Counted from the stretch's first letter, positions 47,820-57,642 are shown. The stretch: 64,000 nucleotides of DNA from Echinicola arenosa (GCF_014841125.1 NZ_JACYTQ010000001.1:1238243-1302242); one strand, 5' to 3'. Translations and numbers: made by a program. Notes: generated from the sequence alone by a model not told the origin.

Positions 47820-50800
47820 ATGCTTAAAACTCTACTAAGTTTTTTCTTTATGTTTTGCCTGTGTGGTCTCGTCACAGCGCAAACAATTACAGTAACCGGG
47901 ACCGTTACAGATGCCACATCTGAAGAGCCCATCCCAGGGGCAAACATCCTATTAAAAGGAACAACCAAAGGAATGGTCACTGATGTAGATGGGAACTTCA
48001 AAATAAGTGTTGAAGCTGGGCAAGTTCTCGTATTTTCCTTTATAGGCTATGAACCTATAGAAAAAACCATCACGAATGATCAGCCACTCCAGATTTCTCT
48101 AAAAGCAAAGGAATCTGAATTGGATGAATTTGTGGTAGTCGGTTACCAATCGGTCATCAAAAGAGATGTAACCGGTGCAACCAGTAGCATTAAAGGCGAG
48201 GACCTGGAGGCCATTCCCGTAACCAATGTCGCATCCTTGATTGGTACCCAAAGTACAGGTATCCAGACCGTAAATGTCAGTGGTGCTCCAGGAGCAAGAG
48301 GAGGACTGATCATCAGGGGTAACTCTACCGTATCAGGTGGACTAGATGGAGGAGAGCGTTTTACGGCTTTTAGTACTCCACTGTATGTAGTTGATGGGGT
48401 ACAAACTTCATTGGAGGATCTTGCAGGTTATGGCGTTTCAAACACTGATTACCTTGCCTCCTTAAACCCAAATGACATCGAAAGTATCGATATATTAAAA
48501 GATGCTTCTGCAGCTGCAATTTACGGATCAAGAGGTGCTAACGGTGTTATTATCATCAAAACAAAAAGAGGAGCAGCTTTAGAAAAACCTCAGTTTGATT
48601 TTACCACCAGCATAGGTTTCCAGCCTATTCCTGAACTAGTCCCGATGCTGGCAGGTGCAGCAGAAAGAAGGGAAAAAATGGGCATGTTGGAAAAATGGTG
48701 GGACCATGACTTTCTTTTGTCTAACAATGTCCCAATCATGTTAACTGATAGCCTCAACCCTGCATTTAATAACAATGTAGATTATCAAGGACTATTTTAT
48801 CAAACAGGTGTATCACAAAGATACAACCTGAGTATGAGAGGTGGTAGTGAAACTTCAAACTATCGTGTTTCCCTCGGATATAACGATGACAAAGGTGTAG
48901 TGAAAGCAACTGGATTTACAAGGTATACCCTAAATGCCAACTTGAATATGAAGGCTGGCAAAAGGTTTACCAACCAGTTTATCATCAATACTTCCATGAC
49001 TGAGAACAAAACTGGTCAAGGAAACCCTGGTGGAGGATCTTTTAACTTGGACAACAGCTTACCTACCAGTCCTAACAATTTGAACTCCTCGCTTTTCTAT
49101 CTACCAGAAGCAAAAATCCAGTCACTACAAGGAGAACTTGAAAATAAGTTAAATACAGACGAGCAGTTTAAAGTTACCTTTTCAAACTTCGCTCAGTTAA
49201 AGATCATTGATGGATTAAAGCTTAATTCTCAGTTGACTTTCCAATACGATGCCAACAAGAAGAACTTCTATGAGCCATCGAATATTAGACCCAATGGAGA
49301 CGGTTTTGCAGCTTATTCACTCTATACTAGAAAGAACAATGCTTCCGATTTATATTTTGATTATTTCAAAACATTTGGGGACCATGAAATCATAGCCATT
49401 GCCGGTAATCGCGTAGATTACAACAAGTACGAAGACATGGGGATCAACGCTGTCGGTTTTGGTAGTGATGCCATCCAAATCATCAACGAAAGGTATACAA
49501 AGGATAATATTGATGGGTTTACAGATATCAGTGAAAACGCCCTGCTTTCCTATTATGCCAGATTCAACTACAAGTTCAAGCAAAAGTACTTGATCAGTGT
49601 CAACTACAGTAGAGATGCTTCTTCTCGATTCGGAAAAGATACACGCTGGGCGAATTTTGGATCTGTATCCTTGGGATGGGTATTCTCAGACGAACCATTC
49701 ATGCAGAAAATTACTGGTGACTGGCTTGACTTTGGTAAATTCAGAGCTAGCTGGGGAATCAATGGTAAGCAGTTTCAACAAAACTATTTAAGGTTTGGTG
49801 CCTACCAACTAGGTTACGGAGGTTTAGCTACAGGATATGTTTCTAACCAAATGAGTGTATCATCTTATGGTGGTATCACCGGAATAGTGCCAAACTATGA
49901 CAATATTGGTAATGACCAATTGTCATGGGAAGAGTCCCGTCAGTGGAATTTAGGTTTTGACTTGGCCATGGTAAATCAACGCTTGAACATCACCTTTGAT
50001 GCCTATAATAAAAGTACTGACCAATTATTCTTTGACATTGCCTTCCCTTCTTATTCAGGGTACAATAATGCACAGGCCAATGTTGCTGGGGTTTTGAACT
50101 ATGGCTATGAAGCTCAAGTTCGTTACGATTTCTTCCCGAGAGTCAGTGACTGGAAGCTAGAATTAACTGCTGGTGTGGCAAGAAACGAAAACTATGTAAG
50201 TGCATTACCAAATGGAAACAGAGACTACCTTATTGGTAGTTATGGATACATCGTGGGAAGACCGCTTAATCTTTATCAAGTTTTCATCAATGACTATATC
50301 ATTGACAACCTCGAGCAACTCCCTGTCAATCCTTATACCGGAGAGCCACTAACAGGAAAATCTGCATGGGCAGCCATTAGACCAGGACTTCCTATCTGGA
50401 AAGACATCAATGGAGACTACCTATTGGATGAGGCCGGTGATCAGATCATGTCTTTGGATTACTCCCCAGTTCCAGATATCCAAGGGAACTTCAACATCAA
50501 CCTTCGTTATAAAGGCTGGTATTTCCAAGCATACAGTCAATTCTCCTTTGGTGCAGACATCAAGAACACAGTATTGAATAGTTATATGGATAGATATGAT
50601 AGAGGCGGTACTGGTTGGGCTACTTCTGGTTTAGCAGATCTTAGTGAATATAGTTTCTGGGAACAACCAGGTGATGGTGCTGCCGGCGTACGTTTCCCTG
50701 CACTCTTCCCTGCAGGTGGTGGAGAAAGCCCTTTCTATGCTTTCAGAGGTAACCAAACCTTGTGGATAGAAAACGGAGACTATTGGAAAGTAACCAACGC

Positions 50801-51011
50801 CTCTGTTGGATATGTATTTAATAAAAACTCCATAATCGACAAATGGGGACTTAGCAGATTGAGAGTTTATCTATCCGTATTGAACCCATATCAATGGCAA
50901 AGATCCAAATCTATTGTGGATGCTTCTATGGTTGATGCTCGCGGACACGTATTGGGCAACGGCTATCCACAGGCCAAAACATTTTCCTTGGGTATAAATG
51001 CTAGATTCTAA
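47820..51011 (+). CDS. SusC/RagA-type TonB-dependent outer-membrane transporter
   Basis: 1,063 aa. Signal peptide ending at TAQ (about residue 21), a CarboxypepD-regulatory-like domain (TVTGTVTDATSEEPIPGANILLKGTT...), then the plug with DPTK-like ILKDASAAAIYGSRGANGVIIIKTKRG, the SusC family mark, and a 22-strand barrel to the C-terminus (FSLGINARF). It imports oligosaccharide or other large ligand held by its SusD lid using TonB energy. Not an anti-sigma interacting variant, since no extra secretin/TonB N-terminal domain is evident. Confidence 0.96.
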   Translation: MLKTLLSFFFMFCLCGLVTAQTITVTGTVTDATSEEPIPGANILLKGTTKGMVTDVDGNFKISVEAGQVLVFSFIGYEPIEKTITNDQPLQISLKAKESELDEFVVVGYQSVIKRDVTGATSSIKGEDLEAIPVTNVASLIGTQSTGIQTVNVSGAPGARGGLIIRGNSTVSGGLDGGERFTAFSTPLYVVDGVQTSLEDLAGYGVSNTDYLASLNPNDIESIDILKDASAAAIYGSRGANGVIIIKTKRGAALEKPQFDFTTSIGFQPIPELVPMLAGAAERREKMGMLEKWWDHDFLLSNNVPIMLTDSLNPAFNNNVDYQGLFYQTGVSQRYNLSMRGGSETSNYRVSLGYNDDKGVVKATGFTRYTLNANLNMKAGKRFTNQFIINTSMTENKTGQGNPGGGSFNLDNSLPTSPNNLNSSLFYLPEAKIQSLQGELENKLNTDEQFKVTFSNFAQLKIIDGLKLNSQLTFQYDANKKNFYEPSNIRPNGDGFAAYSLYTRKNNASDLYFDYFKTFGDHEIIAIAGNRVDYNKYEDMGINAVGFGSDAIQIINERYTKDNIDGFTDISENALLSYYARFNYKFKQKYLISVNYSRDASSRFGKDTRWANFGSVSLGWVFSDEPFMQKITGDWLDFGKFRASWGINGKQFQQNYLRFGAYQLGYGGLATGYVSNQMSVSSYGGITGIVPNYDNIGNDQLSWEESRQWNLGFDLAMVNQRLNITFDAYNKSTDQLFFDIAFPSYSGYNNAQANVAGVLNYGYEAQVRYDFFPRVSDWKLELTAGVARNENYVSALPNGNRDYLIGSYGYIVGRPLNLYQVFINDYIIDNLEQLPVNPYTGEPLTGKSAWAAIRPGLPIWKDINGDYLLDEAGDQIMSLDYSPVPDIQGNFNINLRYKGWYFQAYSQFSFGADIKNTVLNSYMDRYDRGGTGWATSGLADLSEYSFWEQPGDGAAGVRFPALFPAGGGESPFYAFRGNQTLWIENGDYWKVTNASVGYVFNKNSIIDKWGLSRLRVYLSVLNPYQWQRSKSIVDASMVDARGHVLGNGYPQAKTFSLGINARF

Positions 51012-51021
51012 AAACGACACC

Positions 51022-52560
51022 ATGAAAAATTTAGGAAAAATAAACATAGCCATACTAACATTAATTTTAACGTTAACCTATAGCTGTACCAGTATATTAG
51101 ACCAGGAACCTGTAAGTATTACACATCCTGATGTGTACTGGAGTTCTCAAAGCGAGGCAGAACAGGCTTTGGCTGGTTCTTACGCCTTGTTTAAAAATGC
51201 CATGACCTATCAAGCTAACTTTCTCCACTGGGGAGAATTTCCAGCAATGACATTGATGGACAGCCAGTTCTGGATTACGAACTACATTGAAGGAAGCGGA
51301 AACTATGTATTACCTTACAGGGAAAACACCCAAGAGTGGAAGCTTTTCTTTAGAGCTGCTAACTGGGCTTTTACCATTGAACAATACGTAGAAGGCATGT
51401 CTGAAGAGTTATTCACTACTCCTCAGGAAAAAAGCAGAATCATCGGTGAGGCAGCATTTGTAAGGGCCTTATCCTATTTCTACATGACCAGAATTTGGGG
51501 TGAGATTCCAATCGTACATGAGTCCATCGAAACTTCAGATCAATTGATTACTCCTGATGGCTACATAGTGGAAGTTTCAAGATCTCCTGAAAATGAAGTC
51601 TTAGACTATATTCTAGAAGCCGTTGAAAAGTCTATTGGATTATTGGAGTATGCCAGTCCTGGGTCTAGAAATTGGGCCATTACTGCCAATAAAGCAAGTG
51701 CTGAAGCACTTAAAGCACACGCATTGCTATGGTATGCAAGCAGAAATAATAATGACAATGAATTAGTACAGCAAAGTATTGATGCTGCCACCTCGGTAAT
51801 CAACAACAGTAACACCAGTCTTATTGACTATGTGTCTGAAGGTCAAGAAGGATTTGAAAGGATGATGAGAGGGCAGTCCAAAACAGGTTTATTTGAAATC
51901 AATATTAGCGCTGATGTCAACGAGTCCTTTAGAATGAATAATGCTGATGGTAACCATACAGGCTTGACTTTGAACCAGCCAATATTAAACGGCAACAACG
52001 GAACAGCTCCTACTGGAAACCCAGACTTCTATGGTTATGAATTCATGGCTGAAACAGAGAGAGAGACCGATGTGCGAAAAGAGTTGTTCTTCAATGATTT
52101 TGAAGATATGGGAGCCAGTACCTTCCCTTTGAAATATTCCTTTAGTTCTGATGATCCAGCATCTGAAGACCCCTATGCTAGATTCTCAGAGTCTAATATC
52201 TTAATATTTAGATTAGCAGATATCTACTTGCTTAGAGCTGAAGCCTATACAAAACTAGGACAATATTCAGCAGCTGTGCAAGACCTTGATTTGGTAAGGA
52301 GTCAGGCTGGTGTACCAGCTTATACAGGGGTTCAGGATAGAAGCAACTTGATCAAAGCTATTTTCGACGAAAGAGCTATTGAGTTGGTGGCCGAGGCGCA
52401 TTCTGCTTACGACCGCATCAGAATGGATTACTTTGAAGGTGTTTCTTGGATGAATAGTAACAGAAAAGCCAAGAATGGTTATTTCTGGCCTGTGTCTAAT
52501 GGCGTAATTATTAGAAACCCTTCAATCGTTCAAACTGAATATTGGCAAGGCCGTTTGTAA
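51022..52560 (+). CDS. SusD/RagB family surface lipoprotein
   Basis: 512 aa. Lipobox TYS-Cys near residue 22. The tetratricopeptide-like helices of the SusD family are there (AEQALAGSYALFKNAM, EAAFVRALSYFYMTRIWGEIPIV), as is the closing NPSIVQTEYWQ. It binds ligand at the surface over the SusC pore. The ATG ten bases after the SusC stop is used, not the ORF start inside SusC. Ligand unknown. Confidence 0.95.
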   Translation: MKNLGKINIAILTLILTLTYSCTSILDQEPVSITHPDVYWSSQSEAEQALAGSYALFKNAMTYQANFLHWGEFPAMTLMDSQFWITNYIEGSGNYVLPYRENTQEWKLFFRAANWAFTIEQYVEGMSEELFTTPQEKSRIIGEAAFVRALSYFYMTRIWGEIPIVHESIETSDQLITPDGYIVEVSRSPENEVLDYILEAVEKSIGLLEYASPGSRNWAITANKASAEALKAHALLWYASRNNNDNELVQQSIDAATSVINNSNTSLIDYVSEGQEGFERMMRGQSKTGLFEINISADVNESFRMNNADGNHTGLTLNQPILNGNNGTAPTGNPDFYGYEFMAETERETDVRKELFFNDFEDMGASTFPLKYSFSSDDPASEDPYARFSESNILIFRLADIYLLRAEAYTKLGQYSAAVQDLDLVRSQAGVPAYTGVQDRSNLIKAIFDERAIELVAEAHSAYDRIRMDYFEGVSWMNSNRKAKNGYFWPVSNGVIIRNPSIVQTEYWQGRL

Positions 52561-52581
52561 TCACCTTAAAACTTAGAAAAA

Positions 52582-53217
52582 ATGAAAAAGTATATTTATA
52601 TCCTAGTTGTATCATTTGGATTAATTTCCTGTATAACTGATGACTATTTGGTAGATGGAGGCATAAGCAGTGGGGAAGTGGGATCCGACACCTTCACTTT
52701 CTTACAGTCTCATCCACAATTGGATACTTTGGCATTATTGATCCAAAGGGCTGACCTTATCGATGAAGTCAATGGGGAAAATACCCTTTTTGCCCCAAAC
52801 AACCTTTCCATTCAAAAATATGTGGACGAGGTACTGGCCGAAATGAGACAGGAAGATCCTGAAGCAGAGTATACCGTTAATGACATTCCTGTGGATACAC
52901 TTCAAAAGTACATGGGAGGCTATATTTTCCCAGGAAGAATCACAAGAGATGATATGAGTGCAGATGGTGATATTTTGACCGCATTGAATGGAGAAGAAAG
53001 AAGAATTTCACTTGAACCTAGGGAAGAGTATACAGACCAGTTGAGCAGTTTTCCGGAGTATGTCTTTTTCACCTACAAAAACGGTGATGATTGGGACGAC
53101 TGGGATAACATCATTGATGATGATGTCATTACTGTTAGAACATCAAATTTGGTATCGACAAATGGTATGATCCATGTTTTACAGGGAAACCACATCCTGT
53201 TTAACTATGATAATTAA
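52582..53217 (+). CDS. Fasciclin-domain lipoprotein
   Basis: 211 aa. Lipobox LIS-Cys17. One fasciclin (FAS1) domain: LIQRADLIDEVNGENTLFAPNN near the start and STNGMIHVLQGNHIL at the end. FAS1 domains mediate binding to proteins or glycans. In some Bacteroidota PULs such proteins follow SusD in place of SusE/F, so it may be an auxiliary surface binding protein of this system. Confidence 0.85.
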   Translation: MKKYIYILVVSFGLISCITDDYLVDGGISSGEVGSDTFTFLQSHPQLDTLALLIQRADLIDEVNGENTLFAPNNLSIQKYVDEVLAEMRQEDPEAEYTVNDIPVDTLQKYMGGYIFPGRITRDDMSADGDILTALNGEERRISLEPREEYTDQLSSFPEYVFFTYKNGDDWDDWDNIIDDDVITVRTSNLVSTNGMIHVLQGNHILFNYDN

Positions 53218-53248
53218 AAAATCATCGGTCCACATAAACAATTTGAAA

Positions 53249-54355
53249 ATGAAAAAATCAATATATCAATTACTAATAGTATCGTTTTTGGGTGTGTCTT
53301 CTTGTACTCCGCCAGAAATAGGCTATTTAAGTGAAAATGTTCACGCTACTCAGGACACAATCTCTGTTCCTAGAGGGTCTTTTACTGTATCTGCACGCCC
53401 AGCTATCGAAAATTCAACTGCTCCCTTGAACTGGGAAATTATTGGATTCACAGACTTGGATGGCAATCCTAATAATGAGCTTCTTGAAACACATGAGATC
53501 AGGATTTGGAAAGAGGCCTTTAATGGTGACACCGATACTACCCTGGCCTTGGCAGAAGCCAAACTTGAATTGTCAGAAGAACCCTCTATCAAAATGAATG
53601 CAGTCAGTGGAGAGTTTGCATTTACCCAAGCTACAAAGTTTGTTCAAAACAGTCTGTTCAAAGCTGATGTTCAGGTCTCCAATATCAAAGGAGAAAAACT
53701 TCTTCAAGACTTTACAATTATAAAGCTAGAGCCTTTTAATGCTGTCGAATTTCCTACTGAAATGAGATCTCGTTTGTTGTTGGATTCAGATAATGGTAAT
53801 ACAATCGCTCATACAGGAGTGATCACTGGTCCCGATGATGAAAATATCCCAAGCGTTTTAGATGGGACTAACCCCTATTTCTCCATTCAAAAAGTGAGTA
53901 ACGAACCAGCTAACTCTGTTCAAGTGGATATGATCATTCAAGATAGCTATGGAAACACAGTGGATACAGATGAAATCACATTTTACCCAAGCGGGTCATC
54001 TTATCTACAAAACTACCATGACAACTCTGTAGAGACCATTGAAGGTGAAAAGTCAACTTCTTTTTTCTTACCGGCTCCTCCATTCCCCCAATATGGCAGA
54101 AACTACACTGGAAGCAGTACTTATCTGATGTATTACTTATCCAAAGGGAGTGCTTTTGTAGTGGATAAAGAAGCCTATGAAGCAGATAAAGGCCCAAAAA
54201 CAGATGCACAATGGGAAGAGTTTTGGGCTCCATTTAGAGATCCTGAAACAGGTAAAATCAGGAACCATGCCTATATCAGGTGGGGAATTAAGATCAATGA
54301 TAGTGGAACGTGGGAATTGAAAATGAAAATTCCTTACACAAAACTAGATGAGTAA
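53249..54355 (+). CDS. DUF5007-like surface lipoprotein
   Basis: 368 aa. Lipobox VSS-Cys18, then an N-terminal Ig-like beta domain (TFTVSARPAIENSTAPLNWEIIGF region) and a C-terminal domain ending WGIKINDSGTWELKMKIPYTK. I recall this arrangement as DUF5007, found behind SusC/D/fasciclin genes; the exact name is from memory. It probably extends ligand capture at the surface. Last gene of the operon, terminated 24 bases after the stop. The ATG at the lipoprotein signal is chosen over a start inside the fasciclin gene. Confidence 0.75.
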   Translation: MKKSIYQLLIVSFLGVSSCTPPEIGYLSENVHATQDTISVPRGSFTVSARPAIENSTAPLNWEIIGFTDLDGNPNNELLETHEIRIWKEAFNGDTDTTLALAEAKLELSEEPSIKMNAVSGEFAFTQATKFVQNSLFKADVQVSNIKGEKLLQDFTIIKLEPFNAVEFPTEMRSRLLLDSDNGNTIAHTGVITGPDDENIPSVLDGTNPYFSIQKVSNEPANSVQVDMIIQDSYGNTVDTDEITFYPSGSSYLQNYHDNSVETIEGEKSTSFFLPAPPFPQYGRNYTGSSTYLMYYLSKGSAFVVDKEAYEADKGPKTDAQWEEFWAPFRDPETGKIRNHAYIRWGIKINDSGTWELKMKIPYTKLDE

Positions 54356-54378
54356 ATAATCTTGATTTAAGGATCATC

Positions 54379-54415
54379 AAGCCAGCTTAACTTTCATTTA
54401 AGCTGGCTTTTTTAA
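54379..54415 (+). terminator. Terminator of the SusC/D operon
   Basis: A perfect 12-bp stem AAGCCAGCTTAA / TTAAGCTGGCTT with a 7-base loop, then TTTTTT. Because the stem is flanked by A on the other side it may also serve xerD. Confidence 0.9.
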
Positions 54416-54435
54416 TTCAAACCACATTACAAATT

Positions 54436-55341
54436 CTACTTTCTTGGGTGAAATTCTGTCAAAACCTGCCTCAAGTACTCCCGATCCAAGTGAGTATAGA
54501 TTTCAGTAGTGGTAATACTTTCATGGCCCAACATCTCTTGGACGGCTCTTAAATCCGCCCCCCCTTCGATAAGGTGTGTAGCAAAACTATGGCGAAATGT
54601 ATGCGGGCTAACCTTCTTTTTAATACCAACTTCTTCTACAAGTTTTTTTATAAACAAAAAGACCATTACCCGGGTAAGTTTTTTCCCTCTTCTGTTCAAA
54701 AAAACAAATTCCTCATGGCCAGACTCTATTTTCTGATGGCGTCTCTTTTCTTCCAGATAAATCTTCAAATATTTCAAAGCATCCTTTCCAATAGGGACAA
54801 GTCGCTCCTTATTTCCCTTACCAATCACTCGAAGAAAGCCTATATCTGCATAAACCTGCCCAAGTTTAAGGTCTACCAATTCCGAAACCCTCAATCCACT
54901 GCTATACAAAATCTCTAGCATCGCCCGGTTCCTATGTCCTTCATTGCCCCCTAATTTTATCCCTTCAAGTAACTGTATAATTTCAGGATAACTCAGCGTA
55001 TCCGGAAGTTTTCTTCCCAACTTTGGGGCTTCTAACAAAATGGATGGATCTTCTTCTATCTTATCTTCATAAGTCAAAAATTTAAAAAAGGCCTTTATTC
55101 CCGAGATCACCCTGGCTTGGGTAAATTCAGACACGCCCAAAGAGGCCAGTTCATTCACAAAAGACCTCAAATGTGCTAACTTCACCTGAAGAGGGCTAAG
55201 TTCAGGAAAATGATCTCTAAGAAAAGCAGAAAGCTTATCCATATCTTGCCGATAAGCCAAAATAGAATTTTTGCTTAAAGACCGTTCTATTTTCAAATAA
55301 TGTTCAAATTGCTTGATATAGATTTCCCAAATGTCTGGCAT
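54436..55341 (-). CDS. xerD: Tyrosine recombinase XerD
   Basis: 301 aa. Resolves chromosome dimers at dif together with XerC and FtsK. Core-binding SAM-like N-terminus (FEHYLKIERSLSKNSILAYRQDMDKL), then the catalytic set: Arg in SSGLRVSEL, HTFRHSFATHL, the second His in MLGHESI and the Tyr in TTEIYTH. Length and sequence are those of the housekeeping enzyme rather than an integrase of an element. Confidence 0.93.
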   Translation of the reverse strand: MPDIWEIYIKQFEHYLKIERSLSKNSILAYRQDMDKLSAFLRDHFPELSPLQVKLAHLRSFVNELASLGVSEFTQARVISGIKAFFKFLTYEDKIEEDPSILLEAPKLGRKLPDTLSYPEIIQLLEGIKLGGNEGHRNRAMLEILYSSGLRVSELVDLKLGQVYADIGFLRVIGKGNKERLVPIGKDALKYLKIYLEEKRRHQKIESGHEEFVFLNRRGKKLTRVMVFLFIKKLVEEVGIKKKVSPHTFRHSFATHLIEGGADLRAVQEMLGHESITTTEIYTHLDREYLRQVLTEFHPRK

Positions 55342-55358
55342 AAACTCAATGTTTTACC

Positions 55359-55366
55359 CAAAGATA
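55359..55366 (-). promoter_or_regulatory. Candidate xerD -7 element
   Basis: Minus-strand TATCTTTG is an exact TAnnTTTG, 17 bases before the xerD start. No TTG stands at the expected -33 distance. Confidence 0.4.
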
Positions 55367-55410
55367 AAATTAAAGGGTAGCTTTTTTATTTAAATCAACT
55401 ATCCAATGCT

Positions 55411-55418
55411 TAACTTTG
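55411..55418 (+). promoter_or_regulatory. Candidate aroQ -7 element
   Basis: TAACTTTG is an exact TAnnTTTG, 40 bases before the aroQ start codon. No well-placed TTG precedes it. Confidence 0.4.
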
Positions 55419-55458
55419 GTCAAAATTTTGAACAAAACGCCAAAAACCATCTATAATT

Positions 55459-55872
55459 TTGAAAATACTTATCATTAACGGCCCTAACCTAAACCTTTTA
55501 GGAAAAAGAGAGCCTGAAATTTATGGCAGTGACACCTTCGAAGATTACTTTGAGACGCTAAAAAAAACATTTTCTTCGATAGATTTATCCTATTACCAAA
55601 GCAATATCGAAGGAGAATTGGTAGATAAAATCCATGAAGTAGGTTTTAGCTATGATGCCATCCTGATGAATGCTGGCGCATATACCCATACTTCGATCGC
55701 CCTTTCCGATGCCATTGCCGGCGTCACCACACCCGTTATGGAAATCCATATTTCCAACATTTATAAAAGGGAAGAGTTCAGGCACAAAAGTATCATTTCA
55801 AAAGAATGCATTGGCATGATCTCTGGTTTAGGGCTTAAAGGGTATGAACTAGGCCTTCGGTATTTTCTCTAA
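55459..55872 (+). CDS. aroQ: 3-dehydroquinate dehydratase, type II
   Basis: Third step of the shikimate pathway. 137 aa, on the short side for the family (140-150). MKILIINGPNLNLLGKREPEIYG, SNIEGELVDKIHE, ILMNAGAYTHTSIALSDAI and VMEIHISNIYKREEFRHKS include the catalytic Tyr, Arg and His region. The start must be TTG: there is no ATG or GTG before the conserved first residues, and the family begins exactly here. Confidence 0.94.
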   Translation: MKILIINGPNLNLLGKREPEIYGSDTFEDYFETLKKTFSSIDLSYYQSNIEGELVDKIHEVGFSYDAILMNAGAYTHTSIALSDAIAGVTTPVMEIHISNIYKREEFRHKSIISKECIGMISGLGLKGYELGLRYFL

Positions 55873-55890
55873 AACTTTAATTTAAAAACC

Positions 55891-56946
55891 ATGATAACAT
55901 TTGCACCAGGACCTTCCAAGGTTTATGATCAATTATCTACCTATCTTCAAGATGCATTTGAGCAAGGCATTCTAAGTGCCAATCACAGAAGCGCTGTTTT
56001 TATGAATTTATACCAAGAAACAGAGACTTTGATCAAAGAGAAACTTCATGTTCCTGAAGATTACAAATTATTGTTCACCTCAAGTGCAACCGAAAATTGG
56101 GAAATCATTGCGCAATCAATTGTTGAAAATGCCAGTTTTCATATTTATTCAGGCTCCTTCGGTAAAAAATGGTTAAACTTTGCCCAGCACTTAAATCCTG
56201 AGACAGCCTCAATCAAACTGGATACAGAAACTGAAGTGGATGTCGCTTCCTTAGAAATAGATGAAAAATTTGATCTAATAGCCATCACACAAAACGAAAC
56301 TTCAAATGCCACAGAGGTACGCAATGAGCTGATTAGGGAAATAGGTGAAAAATATCCAAATAAAATGATTGCTGTCGATACTACCTCTTCAATGGCTGGT
56401 ATTGAGTTGGATTTTACAGCTGCTGACATTTGGTATGCTTCAGTCCAAAAATGCTTCGGTTTGCCAGCAGGTTTGGGTATCTTGATTGTATCTCCTAAGG
56501 CCATAGAAAAATGCCATAGCAAAGGTGAATCAGGAAGGTACAATAGTTTAAGTTTTATCCTTGAAAATGCCGCCAATTACCAAACGCATTACACACCAAA
56601 TGTATTGGGAATTTACCTGCTCAACAGGAACTTGAAAGACAGACCTGAAATTCAAGAAACAGATGGCATAATCAGGGAAAGAATGAAAGTGCTGGAAAAC
56701 ACTATTGCCCAATCAGAAAAACTCACGATGTTGGTACAAAACCCTAATACGAGAAGTAAAACGGTAATGGGTATTTCTGGCAAAGAAGACTTTATCAGTG
56801 CTGTTAAAAAAGCGGCAGAAAAAGAAGGCATGCAAATGGGCAGTGGATATGGGCCTTTAAAGCCCACCAGCTTTAGAATTGCCAATTTCCCGGCCATCAC
56901 TGATGATGAGTTTGAAAAGCTTATAAAATTCTTGAAAGAATATTAA
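55891..56946 (+). CDS. Class V aminotransferase (phosphoserine/alanine-glyoxylate type)
   Basis: 351 aa PLP enzyme. FAPGPSKVYDQL at the start, LFTSSATENWEI, AVDTTSSMAGI with the PLP aspartate, and the PLP lysine K187 in SVQKCFGLPAGLGI. The SerC-like arrangement suggests phosphoserine aminotransferase, but the substrate groups of this family are hard to tell apart by eye. Follows aroQ by 18 bases, so likely one transcript. Confidence 0.82.
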   Translation: MITFAPGPSKVYDQLSTYLQDAFEQGILSANHRSAVFMNLYQETETLIKEKLHVPEDYKLLFTSSATENWEIIAQSIVENASFHIYSGSFGKKWLNFAQHLNPETASIKLDTETEVDVASLEIDEKFDLIAITQNETSNATEVRNELIREIGEKYPNKMIAVDTTSSMAGIELDFTAADIWYASVQKCFGLPAGLGILIVSPKAIEKCHSKGESGRYNSLSFILENAANYQTHYTPNVLGIYLLNRNLKDRPEIQETDGIIRERMKVLENTIAQSEKLTMLVQNPNTRSKTVMGISGKEDFISAVKKAAEKEGMQMGSGYGPLKPTSFRIANFPAITDDEFEKLIKFLKEY

Positions 56947-57003
56947 TTTAAAAATTGATTTTATTCGAAATTTTAATTTTAATTTCGCGAAAAATTTTGA
57001 ATA

Positions 57004-57582
57004 ATGTTTGACTTCAAAGAAATCTTATCTGTTACATTGATCCTATTTTCGGTAATAGATATCTTGGGATCAATTCCTATAATCATCAACTTACGCCGAA
57101 AAGCAGGGCATATTCAGTCTGAGAAAGCTACCATAGTGGCGGGAATCCTGATGGTTTTATTTCTCCTTTTGGGAAAAAACATCCTGAACCTTTTTGGGAT
57201 AGGAGTGGATGATTTTGCCATTGCTGGTGCGCTAATCATTTTTGCACTAGGTGCTGAAATGATCTTGGGTATTGAAATATTCAAGCCTGACCCTGAAGCT
57301 GATGCTTCCAGCACATCCATCGTTCCTATTGCCTTCCCATTGATTGCTGGCGCTGGAACAATGACTACCATTTTAACCCTAAAAGCAGAATTCTCCCAAG
57401 CCAATATTGCTGTGGGAATTTTGATCAACCTGGTAGTAGTTTATATAGTTTTGAAAAGCACCACATGGTTGGAGAAAAAATTAGGAAAAACTGGCCTTGA
57501 TGTTTTGAGAAGAATATTTGGCATCATCTTGCTTTCCATAGCCATCAAAATATTTAAAACCAATTTGTTTGATGTGCTCTGA
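57004..57582 (+). CDS. MarC-family integral membrane protein
   Basis: 192 aa with six hydrophobic segments. The start ILSVTLILFSVIDILGSIPIIINL and IVPIAFPLIAGAGTMTTIL are the family signatures. The family's function is not established; it is not a proven drug exporter. A terminator follows. Confidence 0.88.
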   Translation: MFDFKEILSVTLILFSVIDILGSIPIIINLRRKAGHIQSEKATIVAGILMVLFLLLGKNILNLFGIGVDDFAIAGALIIFALGAEMILGIEIFKPDPEADASSTSIVPIAFPLIAGAGTMTTILTLKAEFSQANIAVGILINLVVVYIVLKSTTWLEKKLGKTGLDVLRRIFGIILLSIAIKIFKTNLFDVL

Positions 57583-57609
57583 TAATAGCATTTAAAATCC
57601 TATCATTTC

Positions 57610-57642
57610 AAATGTCGGCTAGAAATGGCTGACATTTTTTTT
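57610..57642 (+). terminator. Terminator after the marC-like gene
   Basis: Stem AATGTCGGC / GCTGACATT (one G-U), 8-base loop, then a run of eight T. It ends only ten bases before the rnhA start. Confidence 0.8.

Noticed and set aside
54436..55341. XerD as integrase of a mobile element
   Set aside because: Length and motifs are those of the housekeeping recombinase. No element genes, attachment sites or direct repeats flank it.
56983..56992. TTTCGCGAAA palindrome before the marC-like gene
   Set aside because: Too short and in AT-rich DNA; could occur by chance, with nothing else to support a site.
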